Assembly: GCA_937927675.1 (NCBI GenBank)
Contig: CALBSG010000006.1
Span: 1-64,000, forward strand
Reading direction: 5' to 3'
DNA length: 64,000 nucleotides
Source: an uncultured Paracoccaceae bacterium
GTDB taxonomy: Bacteria; Pseudomonadota; Alphaproteobacteria; Rhodobacterales; Rhodobacteraceae
The translations under genes and the position numbers were made by a program. This document shows, piece by piece, positions 1 through 9,016 of this stretch. The notes below the pieces were generated by a model. The model was not told the origin of the DNA. It worked only from the letters and a program-made list of their open reading frames with translations, and made no database searches. The first letter of the stretch is position 1. Every line of letters starts with the position of its first letter.

Positions 1-50
1 GATCTACACAGGCGAAGACACTCTTTCCCTACACGACGCTCTTCCGATCT
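1..50 (+). other. Illumina i5 adapter (sequencing artefact)
   Basis: Positions 1-9 match the end of the P5 flow-cell sequence, 10-17 read AGGCGAAG (the TruSeq HT i5 index D505 as I remember it), and 18-50 match the 33-base Read 1 primer region that ends CTTCCGATCT. This is untrimmed library adapter fused to the contig end, so genomic sequence starts at about 51. Nothing biological should be annotated here. Confidence 0.97.
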
Positions 51-186
51 CTCGGTTGGGGTCTCGGCGCGGTGCAAGATCGTGGCAAGCATGGCACGGG
101 TTTTAACGGCGCCCGGTCAAAAGGACCAGAGCCGTTGCACCATCGGTCAAACGACCACTATGCTGATGAAAAGGGCCGCAAAAACC

Positions 187-558
187 ATGAGCGCGATTTC
201 AATTCAACAGATGTCAGACCGTCTCGCCGCGCTGATGGAGGAAAAACTCGGCGCGCGCGGCGCGGGTCTTGCCGCCAAATTGCACAGTCGCGGCAGGCAG
301 TTGCCGCGCAAGGTGCGCGCCGCGGCGCAAGCGGTCGCGGCGGAATCCGATAAGGCGCAAAATCCGAAACTGCTGTTGCAGGTGGACCATGCCGCGCTGG
401 CGCGCAACTATGACCTTTGCCTGCACCACCTGACCCGGCTGAAAACCAGATCAGGCTGGTTGGGGGGCACCGTCGCCTTGGCGGCATCGGTGGCCCTATC
501 TTTGTTCATCGTCGCGCTGCTTATTGCGGCAGTCGCACGTTGGCGGGGGCTGATTTAG
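187..558 (+). CDS. small membrane protein of unknown function
   Basis: This 123-residue protein has a charged, helical N-terminal part and one strong C-terminal membrane segment (about residues 92-115, rich in Ala, Val and Leu). I chose the ATG at 187 because the frame upstream is Thr/Arg/Lys-rich with no family look and runs back towards the adapter-bearing contig end. An ATG at 166 is the alternative. It is convergent with yebC and overlaps its end by 4 bases. The arrangement resembles small tail-anchored proteins next to yebC in other Rhodobacteraceae (from memory, unverified). No function can be assigned. Confidence 0.6.
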   Translation: MSAISIQQMSDRLAALMEEKLGARGAGLAAKLHSRGRQLPRKVRAAAQAVAAESDKAQNPKLLLQVDHAALARNYDLCLHHLTRLKTRSGWLGGTVALAASVALSLFIVALLIAAVARWRGLI

Positions 559-1298
559 CCCAGTTGGGCTGCAACCTCATCCGACATGTCGAAGTTGTGG
601 GTGACGGATTGCACATCGTCATCCTCTTCCAGCATGTCGATCAGGCGCATCAGCTTTTGTGCCGTATCCAGATCAACCTCGGTGCGGGTCTGCGGCTTGA
701 AGATGATCTTCGCCTCATCAGATTCGCCCAGCGCCTTTTCCAACGCATCGGACACGTCCGACAGGTTTTCAACCGAGCAGTAGATCCAGTGGCCTTCGTC
801 GTCCGATTCGACATCATCAGCGCCGGCGTCCAGCGCGGCCATCATGACGTCATCGGCAGAGCCGACCTTGGCGGCATAAGAAATCTCGCCCACCCGATCA
901 AAGCCGTGGCTGACCGAGCCGGTCTGCCCCAGATTGCCGCCGCATTTCGAGAAATAGCTGCGAACGTTCGACGCGGTGCGGTTCAGGTTGTCGGTCATCG
1001 CCTCGACGATGATCGCGATGCCGTTGACACCGTAACCTTCATAGCGGATTTCGGTGTAATCCGCCGCATCGCCGCCCGACGACTTCTTGATCGCGCGATC
1101 GATCACATCTTTCGGCATCGAAACGGCCTTGGCCGCCTTCACTGCCAGACGCAGACGCGGGTTCTTTTCGGGATCAGGGTCGCCCATCTTGGCAGCGACG
1201 GTGATTTCCTTCGACAGTTTGGAAAACATCTTGGAGCGCAGCTTGTCCTGCTTGCCCTTGCGATGCTGGATGTTCGCCCATTTGGAATGGCCAGCCAT
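555..1298 (-). CDS. yebC: YebC/PmpR family regulatory or translation factor
   Basis: The 247-residue protein begins with the family signature MAGHSKWANIQHRKGKQD and has the normal full length of the YebC/TACO1 family. Members are annotated as DNA-binding transcriptional regulators, and newer work links them to translation of difficult motifs such as polyproline. The acidic C-terminal region is intact. It is transcribed alone, away from the SLC13 permease gene located beyond 1376 on the same strand. The upstream bases contain a GGAG-like site in front of the ATG at 1298. The family call is secure; the precise role in this organism is not visible. Confidence 0.95.
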   Translation of the reverse strand: MAGHSKWANIQHRKGKQDKLRSKMFSKLSKEITVAAKMGDPDPEKNPRLRLAVKAAKAVSMPKDVIDRAIKKSSGGDAADYTEIRYEGYGVNGIAIIVEAMTDNLNRTASNVRSYFSKCGGNLGQTGSVSHGFDRVGEISYAAKVGSADDVMMAALDAGADDVESDDEGHWIYCSVENLSDVSDALEKALGESDEAKIIFKPQTRTEVDLDTAQKLMRLIDMLEEDDDVQSVTHNFDMSDEVAAQLG

Positions 1299-1375
1299 GA
1301 CCTGAAACTCCGGTAATCTTGGTGTTGTGGCCGTCTACACCACCCGCCCCCCCGGCGGCAACCCCCGCGCGGGGG

Positions 1376-3160
1376 TTAGGGGTAAAGCGGCCAGAAAACC
1401 GGGATCAGAGCGGAACACAAAAGCCAGGTGATAAGGTTCAGCGGCACACCGACCTTTGTGAAGTCGAGGAACTTATACCCCCCCGGCCCATACACCATCA
1501 TATTGGTCTGATAGCCGATCGGCGTGGCAAAGGCCAAAGTGGCCGAGAACATCACCGCCACCACAAAGGGGCGCGGGTCCGCGCCAAGCTGATGTGCAAG
1601 CTCAATCGCGATAGGTGTAAAGATCACCGCCACGGCGTTGTTCGACAGAAACTCGGTCAGGATCAGGCCAATCAGATAGATCAGCAGAATAGTGGCAAAA
1701 GGCGACAAGCCATCCATCCACGGGCGCACCCCCGTCACGATCAACTCCACCGCGCCTGATCTGTCCAACCCCTCACCCACGGCCAGCATGGCAAGGATCA
1801 TCGCCAAAAGGCTGCCATCGACGAATTCCAACGCCTCGTCGCTGTCAATGCAGCGGGTCACAAGGATGGTGGTCACGGCCAAAAACGCCAACACCAGAAT
1901 CGGCGCAAGATCCAGCGAGGAGAGGAACACGACAGCCAGCAGCGCGCCAATCGCAATCGGGGCCTTAGTCCGGCGATAGGCACGGGTTTTCGGATGGCTG
2001 ACGTCCACCATCTCCATATCGTCTGACAGTCGTTTGATGTCTTCGATCCGGCCTTCCAACAACAGCGTATCGCCGACCTGCACCACCAACTCATCGAGCT
2101 GCCGTCCGATATTCTGGCTGCGACGGTGCGCGGCCAGCACATAGATGCCATAGCGACGGCGCAGACGCATTTCACCCAAGGCGCGGCCAATCATATGGCA
2201 ACCGGGGGTAATCAGAACCTCGACCGTTTCCGTTTCGACCGAGGAAAGCTTGTCCACCACCCGCATATCGGTGCGGTTCTGCATGCCCAAAAGCTCTGTC
2301 ATCTCGGTACGCAGAACCACGCGGTCCCCAGCCTGAAGCGCCACCGCCTGCAAGTCGCGACGCAGCGACAGATCCCCACGCAAAACGTCGATCACCCGCA
2401 CGCCCGAAGGTTTGAACTGCTGCACCTCCAGAACCAAGCTGCCGATCAGAACGGAATCTTCCGGAATGGCAACTTCGGTGAAATACTTCATCCGCTTGCG
2501 GTCACCCAAAAGCGTGGCCATGGATTCCCGCACCGGCAGCAGATGCCGTCCCACGGTCGCCATGTAAAACCCGCCCGCCAAGGTCACCGCGATGCCAAGT
2601 GGCGCGATTTCAAACAGCGAGAAATGTGCAAGTCCCGCATCCATGGCCACGCCGTCCACCAGCAGGTTGGTCGAGGTGCCGATGATGGTGATCATGCCCC
2701 CCAGCACGGTCATGTGGCTGAGCGGGATCAGAAATTTGGACGCGGCCGTGTTCAGACGCGCCGCAATCTGAATGACCACCGGGATCATCACTGCGACCAA
2801 AGGCGTGTTGTTCATAAAGGCCGACGCCACGGCGATGAAACTGAACAGAACAACCACCGTCGTCTTGGGGCGGTTGCCGACATGGGCCTCGGCCATGCCG
2901 ATCAGCATCTCAACCGATCCGGTACGCACCAGCCCGCCCATCACCATGAACATCAAGACAATGGTCCAAGGCGCGGGGTTTGACAGCACACCCACCGCCT
3001 CTTTCACCGGCAAGAGCCCAAGCAAGATCATCGCGGCGGCCCCCGCAATGGCGGTCACCTCGACTGCAAATGTCTCGCGCACAAAAAAGATGAACATGAC
3101 GGCCATAACGGCCAGCGCGACATAAGGTGCCAAATCTGGGCTGACTGCCAATCCGAACAT
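1376..3160 (-). CDS. SLC13 family permease with two TrkA-C domains
   Basis: The 594-residue protein has an N-terminal block of membrane helices (about 1-190), a soluble middle (about 210-390) consisting of two tandem TrkA-C/RCK_C-like domains, and a second membrane block (about 400-594). This is the standard architecture of the CitT/ArsB-like divalent anion:sodium symporters with inserted RCK_C domains, which are often annotated as sulfate or dicarboxylate transporters. Conserved SNNAVAVIFTPI and NNTPLVAVMIP segments mark the two pseudo-symmetric halves. The substrate cannot be read from the sequence. The gene stands alone between yebC and an EamA transporter. Confidence 0.88.
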   Translation of the reverse strand: MFGLAVSPDLAPYVALAVMAVMFIFFVRETFAVEVTAIAGAAAMILLGLLPVKEAVGVLSNPAPWTIVLMFMVMGGLVRTGSVEMLIGMAEAHVGNRPKTTVVVLFSFIAVASAFMNNTPLVAVMIPVVIQIAARLNTAASKFLIPLSHMTVLGGMITIIGTSTNLLVDGVAMDAGLAHFSLFEIAPLGIAVTLAGGFYMATVGRHLLPVRESMATLLGDRKRMKYFTEVAIPEDSVLIGSLVLEVQQFKPSGVRVIDVLRGDLSLRRDLQAVALQAGDRVVLRTEMTELLGMQNRTDMRVVDKLSSVETETVEVLITPGCHMIGRALGEMRLRRRYGIYVLAAHRRSQNIGRQLDELVVQVGDTLLLEGRIEDIKRLSDDMEMVDVSHPKTRAYRRTKAPIAIGALLAVVFLSSLDLAPILVLAFLAVTTILVTRCIDSDEALEFVDGSLLAMILAMLAVGEGLDRSGAVELIVTGVRPWMDGLSPFATILLIYLIGLILTEFLSNNAVAVIFTPIAIELAHQLGADPRPFVVAVMFSATLAFATPIGYQTNMMVYGPGGYKFLDFTKVGVPLNLITWLLCSALIPVFWPLYP

Positions 3161-3240
3161 GCTCTATTTCCCCTGACTTGCCATTCTTCTACGGCAGGGC
3201 ACGAGAAAAGAGAAGAATATTCTCTACCAAACTTATCGAG

Positions 3241-4128
3241 TTAAATTTCCACCCGCGGGCGCGGACTGACCAGCATCAAGCCGCACAGCATCAACCCGGC
3301 CGCCGCCCAGACCCAAGGGCTGAACCGCTCCCCCAGCAATAGCATGGCCCAGACAATCCCCGAAGCGGTGGTGAAATAGGCAGATTGCGAGGCAAAGACC
3401 GATCCGGCGCGCGCTGCCAGCCAGACAAAACTGGCGTAAAGCAGCGCATGCAGGGCTGATGACAGGATCAGTGCCCATTCGGGCCGCCCCAGCGGCATCG
3501 GCATCGGGAACCAGTGGCCAAGCGCAAGCATGATCGGCACGCAGAAAAACAGCCCCGCGAGTGAGGCCCCCAACATCGCCTGAATGGCATCCAGCTCGCC
3601 CGTTCCGCGTGCGGCGACGTATGTGTTTTCAAGGGCATAGAACAGCGGCCCCACCATGGCCACCGGCAGGAACAGCACCATGGCCTGCTCGGGCAGGCTG
3701 GCTTTGGGCAAAGCGATCAGGAGAACGCCCGACAGGCCCAAGACGATGCCGACAATCCGCCGCGGCGAAAAACGGTCCATGCCAAGGCCCAGCGCAATCG
3801 GAAAGGCCATCAGCGGGATCGTGGCGATGATGATCGACATGATCCCAGAGGGCAGGCGCGCGACCGACAGATAAAAGGTATAGTTCGGAATAAGCGTACC
3901 AAGAAAGGCCACGACGACATAGAATTCCAGCGTGCGACGGGTGACCGGCAGGCGCTTGCCCCGCAAGATCGTCAGCGTCGCCAGTACCAGCACACAGACC
4001 ACCAATTGCCAGAAGATCAGCCCAAAAGGCTGATGCCCGCTCGACGCGGCGATCTTGCCCAAGGGCTGGGTTGACCCCCAGCCAATCCCGATCAGCGCGA
4101 GAATCCCCGCATAGTGCAGTCGGGTCAT
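3241..4128 (-). CDS. DMT superfamily (EamA) transporter
   Basis: A 295-residue protein with about ten hydrophobic helices in two EamA repeats. The first repeat begins near GIGWGSTQPLGKIAA and the second near LFYALENTYVAARG. The length is typical of EamA drug/metabolite exporters. It overlaps the end of the upstream ymdB-like gene by 4 bases (ATGA arrangement at 4125-4128), so the two are probably translated from one transcript. The substrate is unknown. Confidence 0.85.
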   Translation of the reverse strand: MTRLHYAGILALIGIGWGSTQPLGKIAASSGHQPFGLIFWQLVVCVLVLATLTILRGKRLPVTRRTLEFYVVVAFLGTLIPNYTFYLSVARLPSGIMSIIIATIPLMAFPIALGLGMDRFSPRRIVGIVLGLSGVLLIALPKASLPEQAMVLFLPVAMVGPLFYALENTYVAARGTGELDAIQAMLGASLAGLFFCVPIMLALGHWFPMPMPLGRPEWALILSSALHALLYASFVWLAARAGSVFASQSAYFTTASGIVWAMLLLGERFSPWVWAAAGLMLCGLMLVSPRPRVEI

Positions 4129-4937
4129 GGGCCGATCGGCTCCAACCGTCCGCCCTGCCGGACCGGAACGATCCGGGTCGCTTTGCCAGTGCGGTCATCG
4201 GTTTCGACATAGACCCCTGACAGCGTGGTCGGACCATTTGCAGGCTCGAACCGGCTAGAGGCCATGCCGGTGATAAACCGCCGCAACGGCTCCATCTTTT
4301 CCATGCCGATGACCGAGTTGTAGTCACCACACATGCCCGCATCGGTCAGATACGCCGTACCGCCGGGCAAAATCATGTGATCCGCCGTCGGCACATGGGT
4401 ATGGGTGCCGACGACAAGGCTGGCTTGCCCGTCGCACCAATGACCCATCGCCATCTTCTCCGACGTCGCCTCGGCATGCACATCAATGATCGCGGCCTGA
4501 ATGGTGGCACCGATGCGGTGGGTTTTCAGGATGGTTTCAATGGCGCTGAAGGGGTCGTCGAACGGCCGCTTCATAAAGACCTGCCCCAAAACCTGTGCGA
4601 CCAGAACCTTGCGCCCCGAGGTCGCATCAAAAATCTTTACCCCGCGGCCCGGTGCCACCTTGGAAAAGTTCAGCGGCCGGATAATCCGGGTGTCGGTTTC
4701 GCAATATTGCAGCATGTCTTTTTGATCGAAGGCATGATCGCCAAGCGTGATGCAATCGGCCCCGGCCTGAAAGATCAGCCGCGCGTGTTCGGCCGTCAGG
4801 CCAGCGCCTTGGCTGGCGTTCTCGCCATTGACCACGACAAAATCGAGCCCCCAGCGCGTGCGCAACGCGGGCAGCATTTCGGTAATGGCCGCGCGCCCCG
4901 CACGGCCCATGACATCGCCAAGGAACATCAGTTTCAT
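4125..4937 (-). CDS. YmdB family metallophosphoesterase
   Basis: The 270-residue protein from the ATG at 4937 starts MKLMFLGDVMGRAGR, the exact N-terminal motif of the TIGR00282/YmdB family. Metal-binding motifs follow in order: NGENASQGAG, LGDHAFDQ, DVHAEATSEK and GTHTHVPTAD. Bacterial YmdB proteins are cyclic-nucleotide phosphodiesterases that influence biofilm and motility decisions in Bacillus; the role in alphaproteobacteria is not established. The longer frame up to 4973 adds residues before the conserved start and is rejected. It is the first gene of a two-gene unit with the EamA transporter. Confidence 0.9.
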   Translation of the reverse strand: MKLMFLGDVMGRAGRAAITEMLPALRTRWGLDFVVVNGENASQGAGLTAEHARLIFQAGADCITLGDHAFDQKDMLQYCETDTRIIRPLNFSKVAPGRGVKIFDATSGRKVLVAQVLGQVFMKRPFDDPFSAIETILKTHRIGATIQAAIIDVHAEATSEKMAMGHWCDGQASLVVGTHTHVPTADHMILPGGTAYLTDAGMCGDYNSVIGMEKMEPLRRFITGMASSRFEPANGPTTLSGVYVETDDRTGKATRIVPVRQGGRLEPIGP

Positions 4938-5051
4938 AGCGGCAGCCTTAGGCTGACAAACCTGCGCCTGCAAGTCTGCCTCCGACGTTCCTCGTCGGTC
5001 TTTGACCCACGGGGAGTTGCCGGGGCAAGGATCGCCACCTATCCTGTCGGC

Positions 5052-7433
5052 ATGAACCTTCCTCCCTCACTTCAGCACTGGTTCACCGCCCAACGCTGGC
5101 AGTTGCACCCGCATCAGCAGGCCATGCTCGACCGGGGGGCGGATGGCTCCACCCTGCTCATCGCGCCCACGGGCGGTGGCAAGACGCTTGCGGGGTTCCT
5201 GCCCTCACTTGCGGAACTTGCGGCGGGCTATGATGGCCTGCACACGCTGTATATCTCGCCCTTGAAGGCGCTGGCGGCCGATATCCGGCGCAATCTGCGT
5301 CGCCCGGTCGAAGGCGCAGGGTTGCCGATCCGCATCGAAGACCGCACCGGCGACACCTCTTACACCCAGCGCCGCCGTCAGCGCGCCGACCCGCCGCATA
5401 TTTTGCTGACCACACCGGAAAGCCTTGCGCTGCTGCTCAGCTACGAAGACGCCCCAAGAATTTTCGAATCCTTGCAACGGGTTGTGGTGGACGAGTTGCA
5501 CGCGCTGGCCGAATCCAAGCGCGGCGATCAATTGATGCTGGCACTTGCGCGCCTGCAAAGCCTTGCCCCCGGCCTGCGGCGCGTCGGCCTGTCGGCCACG
5601 GTCGAAGACCCGCCTGCCTTGGCCGCCTATCTGGGGGCCAAGACCGATATCCTCATGGCCGATCCCGGCCCCGATCCCGATATTGCCATGCTGGAGACCG
5701 CCGCACCCCCTCCATGGGCGGGCGGCGGTGGGCGCTATGCGATCCCCGAAATCCTGAACCAGATCACCCGTCACCAAACCACGCTGATCTTTCACAACAC
5801 CCGCGCGCAGGCCGAGATCTTTTTTCACCACCTGTGGCTGGCCAATACCGAAGATCTGCCGATCGGGATTCATCACGGCAGCCTGTCGCGCGACCAGCGC
5901 GAAAGAGTAGAGGCGGCGATGGTCTCGGGCGCCTTGCGCGCTGTGGTCTGTACCGGCAGCCTTGATCTGGGGATCGACTGGGGCGCGGTCGATCTGGTCA
6001 TTCAGGTCGGCGCACCAAAGAATATCAAGCGGCTGGTGCAGCGCATCGGCCGCGCCAATCACCGTTATAACGCGCCGTCAAAGGCGCTTTTGGTGCCTGC
6101 CAACCGCATGGAGGTGGTGGAATGTCAGGCCGCACTGGAGGCCGCCCGCGCCCATGCCCTTGATGGCGAACCCCGTGGTCCCGGCCCGCGCGATGTTTTG
6201 TGCCAGCACATCCTTGCCACGGCCTGCGCCGGGCCGTTTGACGCGGATCAGCTCTATGCTGAGGTCATCACCGCTGGCCCCTATGCCACCCTGACCCGCC
6301 CCGAATTCGACGACTGCCTGAATTTTGCCGCCACCGGCGGCTATGCCCTGCGCGCCTATGACCTCTGGCAACGCCTGATGCTGCGGGCAGGCAAATGGAC
6401 CCTGCGCGATCCCCGCGCCGCTGCCGTCATCCGGCAAAACCTTGGAACCATCATCGACATCGAAACGCTGAAGGTCCGCATGGGTCGCTTTGGCAGCCCC
6501 TTGGGCGAGGTGGAGGAGGCCTTTGCCTCTACCCTGTCGCCCGGTGACACGTTCCTGATTGGCGGGCAGATCGTGCGCTATGAGGGCCTGCATGAAATGA
6601 CCGTCGAGGTCAGCCGCGCGGCTGGGCGCGATCCCAAGGTCGCTGTGTTTTCCGGCACAAAATTTGCCACATCCACGGTACTGGCGGGTCGGATTCTTGA
6701 AATTTTCCAACAATCGCGCTGGCCTGACCTCCCCCGCCACACCGCCGAATGGCTGACCCTGCAAGCCGAGGTTTCGCGCTTGCCCGGCCCAGACCGGCTG
6801 TTGGTGGAAAGTTTTCCGCAAGACGGGCGCGAGCATCTCTGCATCTACGGCTTTGCCGGCCGCAATGCCCAGCAGACCCTTGGGCTTTTGGTGACCAAGC
6901 GGATGGAGGAGGCGGGCCTTGCCCCCTTGGGTTTTGTCGTCACCGACTATGCCACACTGATCTGGGGGCTGGAGCCGGTGCAGGACGCAGCCCCCCTTCT
7001 GGATCTGAACGACCTGCGCGACGGGCTGGAAGGCTGGCTCTCTGGCAACGCGGTGATGAAACGTACCTTCCGCAATGTGGCGATCATCGCTGGCCTGATC
7101 GAACGCAGCCATCAGGGGCGGCGCAAATCCGGGCGGCAGGCAACGTTTTCGTCAGACATTCTTTACGACACGCTGGCCCGCCATGATCCTGACCATCTGC
7201 TGTTGCGCCTGACCCGCGACGAGGCGATGCGCGGGTTGATCGACTTTTCCCGGCTGGAAGAGATGGTCGCCCGCGTGCAGGGGCGGATCGACACCCTGCG
7301 CCTGCCCCGCGTCACGCCGCTTGCCGCTCCCTTGTTTCTGGAACCCGGCAAGGTGCCAGTCGATGGCAAAGGCCGCGAACGGCTGGCAGAGGACGCCGCC
7401 CGCGCCCTGCTGCGCGCTGCGGGTCTTGATTGA
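5052..7433 (+). CDS. ligase-associated DEXH-box DNA helicase (Lhr-like)
   Basis: From the ATG at 5052 the protein is 793 residues, close to the usual length of ligase-associated DNA damage response helicases. Walker A is APTGGGKT, the DEXH-type motif is VVVDELHAL, SAT appears in VGLSATVED, and motif VI is in QRIGRANHR. The C-terminal half is the Lhr core extension (DUF4326-like and winged-helix region). The family normally works with an ATP-dependent ligase, an exonuclease and PdeM in a four-gene repair cassette. Here only PdeM follows, 31 bases downstream. The open frame extends back to 4377 through ymdB antisense sequence, so the conserved start decides the boundary. Confidence 0.92.
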   Translation: MNLPPSLQHWFTAQRWQLHPHQQAMLDRGADGSTLLIAPTGGGKTLAGFLPSLAELAAGYDGLHTLYISPLKALAADIRRNLRRPVEGAGLPIRIEDRTGDTSYTQRRRQRADPPHILLTTPESLALLLSYEDAPRIFESLQRVVVDELHALAESKRGDQLMLALARLQSLAPGLRRVGLSATVEDPPALAAYLGAKTDILMADPGPDPDIAMLETAAPPPWAGGGGRYAIPEILNQITRHQTTLIFHNTRAQAEIFFHHLWLANTEDLPIGIHHGSLSRDQRERVEAAMVSGALRAVVCTGSLDLGIDWGAVDLVIQVGAPKNIKRLVQRIGRANHRYNAPSKALLVPANRMEVVECQAALEAARAHALDGEPRGPGPRDVLCQHILATACAGPFDADQLYAEVITAGPYATLTRPEFDDCLNFAATGGYALRAYDLWQRLMLRAGKWTLRDPRAAAVIRQNLGTIIDIETLKVRMGRFGSPLGEVEEAFASTLSPGDTFLIGGQIVRYEGLHEMTVEVSRAAGRDPKVAVFSGTKFATSTVLAGRILEIFQQSRWPDLPRHTAEWLTLQAEVSRLPGPDRLLVESFPQDGREHLCIYGFAGRNAQQTLGLLVTKRMEEAGLAPLGFVVTDYATLIWGLEPVQDAAPLLDLNDLRDGLEGWLSGNAVMKRTFRNVAIIAGLIERSHQGRRKSGRQATFSSDILYDTLARHDPDHLLLRLTRDEAMRGLIDFSRLEEMVARVQGRIDTLRLPRVTPLAAPLFLEPGKVPVDGKGRERLAEDAARALLRAAGLD

Positions 7434-7464
7434 ATTTCCGCCCCGCCCTTGGCATGAACCTCGC

Positions 7465-8142
7465 ATGACCCACGCCTTCACCCTTGGCCCTGCGGACCTG
7501 ATCGCCCTGCCCTCGGGCGCACTGCATTGGCCGGATCAAGAATTGCTCTGCGTCTCGGACCTGCATTTCGGAAAATCCGAGCGGCTGGCCCGACGCGGCG
7601 GGGCGCTGTTGCCGCCTTATGAAACCCGCGAAACGCTGTTGCGGCTGGAAACCGATCTTGAAGCCACCGGCGCGCGGGCCGTCATTTGCCTTGGCGACAG
7701 CTTTGATGATCTTGCCGCCGCCGAAGGACTGGATGAACACGACCGGCTCTGGCTGATCCGGTTGATGGCCGGGCGCGATTGGATCTGGATCGAGGGCAAC
7801 CACGACACAGGCCCCACCGACCTTGGCGGCACCCATCGCGCCGAACTGACCCGTGCGGGCGTGACCTTTCGCCATATCGGCGGCGGCACGGGGATTGAAA
7901 TCTCGGGGCATTTTCACCCCAAGGCGCGGCTGGCGGGCAAGGCGCACCGTGCCTTTCTGCACGACAAAACGCGGTTGATTCTGCCGGCCTATGGCACCTT
8001 TACCGGTGGACTTTGGGCCGAAGAGGCCGCCCTTCAGACCCTGATGGCCCCAGAGGCACTGGCAATTGTCACCGTAGGCAGCCGCTGCCTGCCCATCCCT
8101 ATGCCGCGCCCTGCGCCTCGGCCAATCCCTCGGACGCGCTGA
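7465..8142 (+). CDS. pdeM: ligase-associated DNA damage response endonuclease PdeM
   Basis: A 225-residue calcineurin-like phosphoesterase. The metal-binding motifs are CVSDLHFGKSERL, LGDSFDD, IEGNHD and GHFHPKARL, as in PdeM. The start at 7465 gives the family N-terminus, and the preceding gene ends at 7433, so the two are probably co-transcribed. The protein is expected to be a metal-dependent endonuclease or phosphoesterase in the ligase-associated repair pathway. Its 3' end overlaps the convergent LytTR gene by 44 bases. The ligase and exonuclease partners are absent from this neighbourhood. Confidence 0.9.
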   Translation: MTHAFTLGPADLIALPSGALHWPDQELLCVSDLHFGKSERLARRGGALLPPYETRETLLRLETDLEATGARAVICLGDSFDDLAAAEGLDEHDRLWLIRLMAGRDWIWIEGNHDTGPTDLGGTHRAELTRAGVTFRHIGGGTGIEISGHFHPKARLAGKAHRAFLHDKTRLILPAYGTFTGGLWAEEAALQTLMAPEALAIVTVGSRCLPIPMPRPAPRPIPRTR

Positions 8143-8905
8143 CCGGAAAACGGGTCTCCACCTTGTCACGGTTATTACGGCTGACGGGAATCTGCTGACC
8201 CGTCTTCAGTTGCAAGATAACCTTGCCACCCGCGCGGTCGACAGCCTCAACCCCCGCCCAAGCCACCCAATGGGACCGATGCACCTGTGCGCCCTCTACG
8301 CAGTCCACCTCATCGATGGCGTCGGAAAACCGCATCAGCAAACTCGACTTGCCAAGGCTGGTATGAACATCAACATAATGATCGCGCACGGAAATCGCCC
8401 AGATTTCACCGCGCCGCCCCGCCTCCAACCGCCGCGCCAGACGCGGAGGCAGCGGCCCGTCGTCTATCGCACTCTGCGGCACAGGCGCGGTTACGGGCGG
8501 CTCAACCGCCCCGCGCAAGGCGCAAATCCCAAGCGACAGCGACGCCACGAGCGTTGAGATTTCCTGAAGGCTGCTTGTTGCGCTGAAGCCCCGCGAAAAC
8601 AGGCCATGCAGAAAAAGATACAGCGAGGGGCCGAGCACCGCACTATTCGCTGCTGTGATGAGAACCGGGGCCAAAAGCCGGTGACGGATCCCAACCGGCC
8701 CATAGACCAGCGCGCGGATCAAACTGCCAATCAGTACGGCCAGAAAGCTGATCGGGGTCCAGAACACCACACGTTCAGAGAGGCTAAGCACGCCGTAGCT
8801 GCCAAACGGGCCGGCAACCGAAACGGCCATCGCAACGGTCACAAACACCACCCAAGGGACAGGCGACTTAAAATCCGCCCCCAGTTCCTGAAGGAACGCC
8901 CCCAA
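8099..8905 (-). CDS. membrane-anchored LytTR-type transcriptional regulator
   Basis: The 268-residue protein has four hydrophobic segments in the first ~140 residues and a LytTR DNA-binding domain at about 160-258 (IWAISVRDHYVDVHTSLGK through VHRSHWVAW and IPVSRNNRDKV). This is a one-component membrane regulator with no receiver domain. Related proteins are common in Rhodobacteraceae, with generally unknown signals. The last 44 bases overlap pdeM tail to tail. The 111 bases between this gene and folD contain no obvious partner gene. Confidence 0.85.
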   Translation of the reverse strand: MGAFLQELGADFKSPVPWVVFVTVAMAVSVAGPFGSYGVLSLSERVVFWTPISFLAVLIGSLIRALVYGPVGIRHRLLAPVLITAANSAVLGPSLYLFLHGLFSRGFSATSSLQEISTLVASLSLGICALRGAVEPPVTAPVPQSAIDDGPLPPRLARRLEAGRRGEIWAISVRDHYVDVHTSLGKSSLLMRFSDAIDEVDCVEGAQVHRSHWVAWAGVEAVDRAGGKVILQLKTGQQIPVSRNNRDKVETRFPVSASEGLAEAQGAA

Positions 8906-9016
8906 AATACACCCCTAAATTCGCAACACAATGCAGGTGCTATAGCGGAAAAGATGTATCTGTTCAATCGCTTCACCGGGGAAGCGGCCCCCGGCAAAGC
9001 AAGAAATCCTGTAAGA

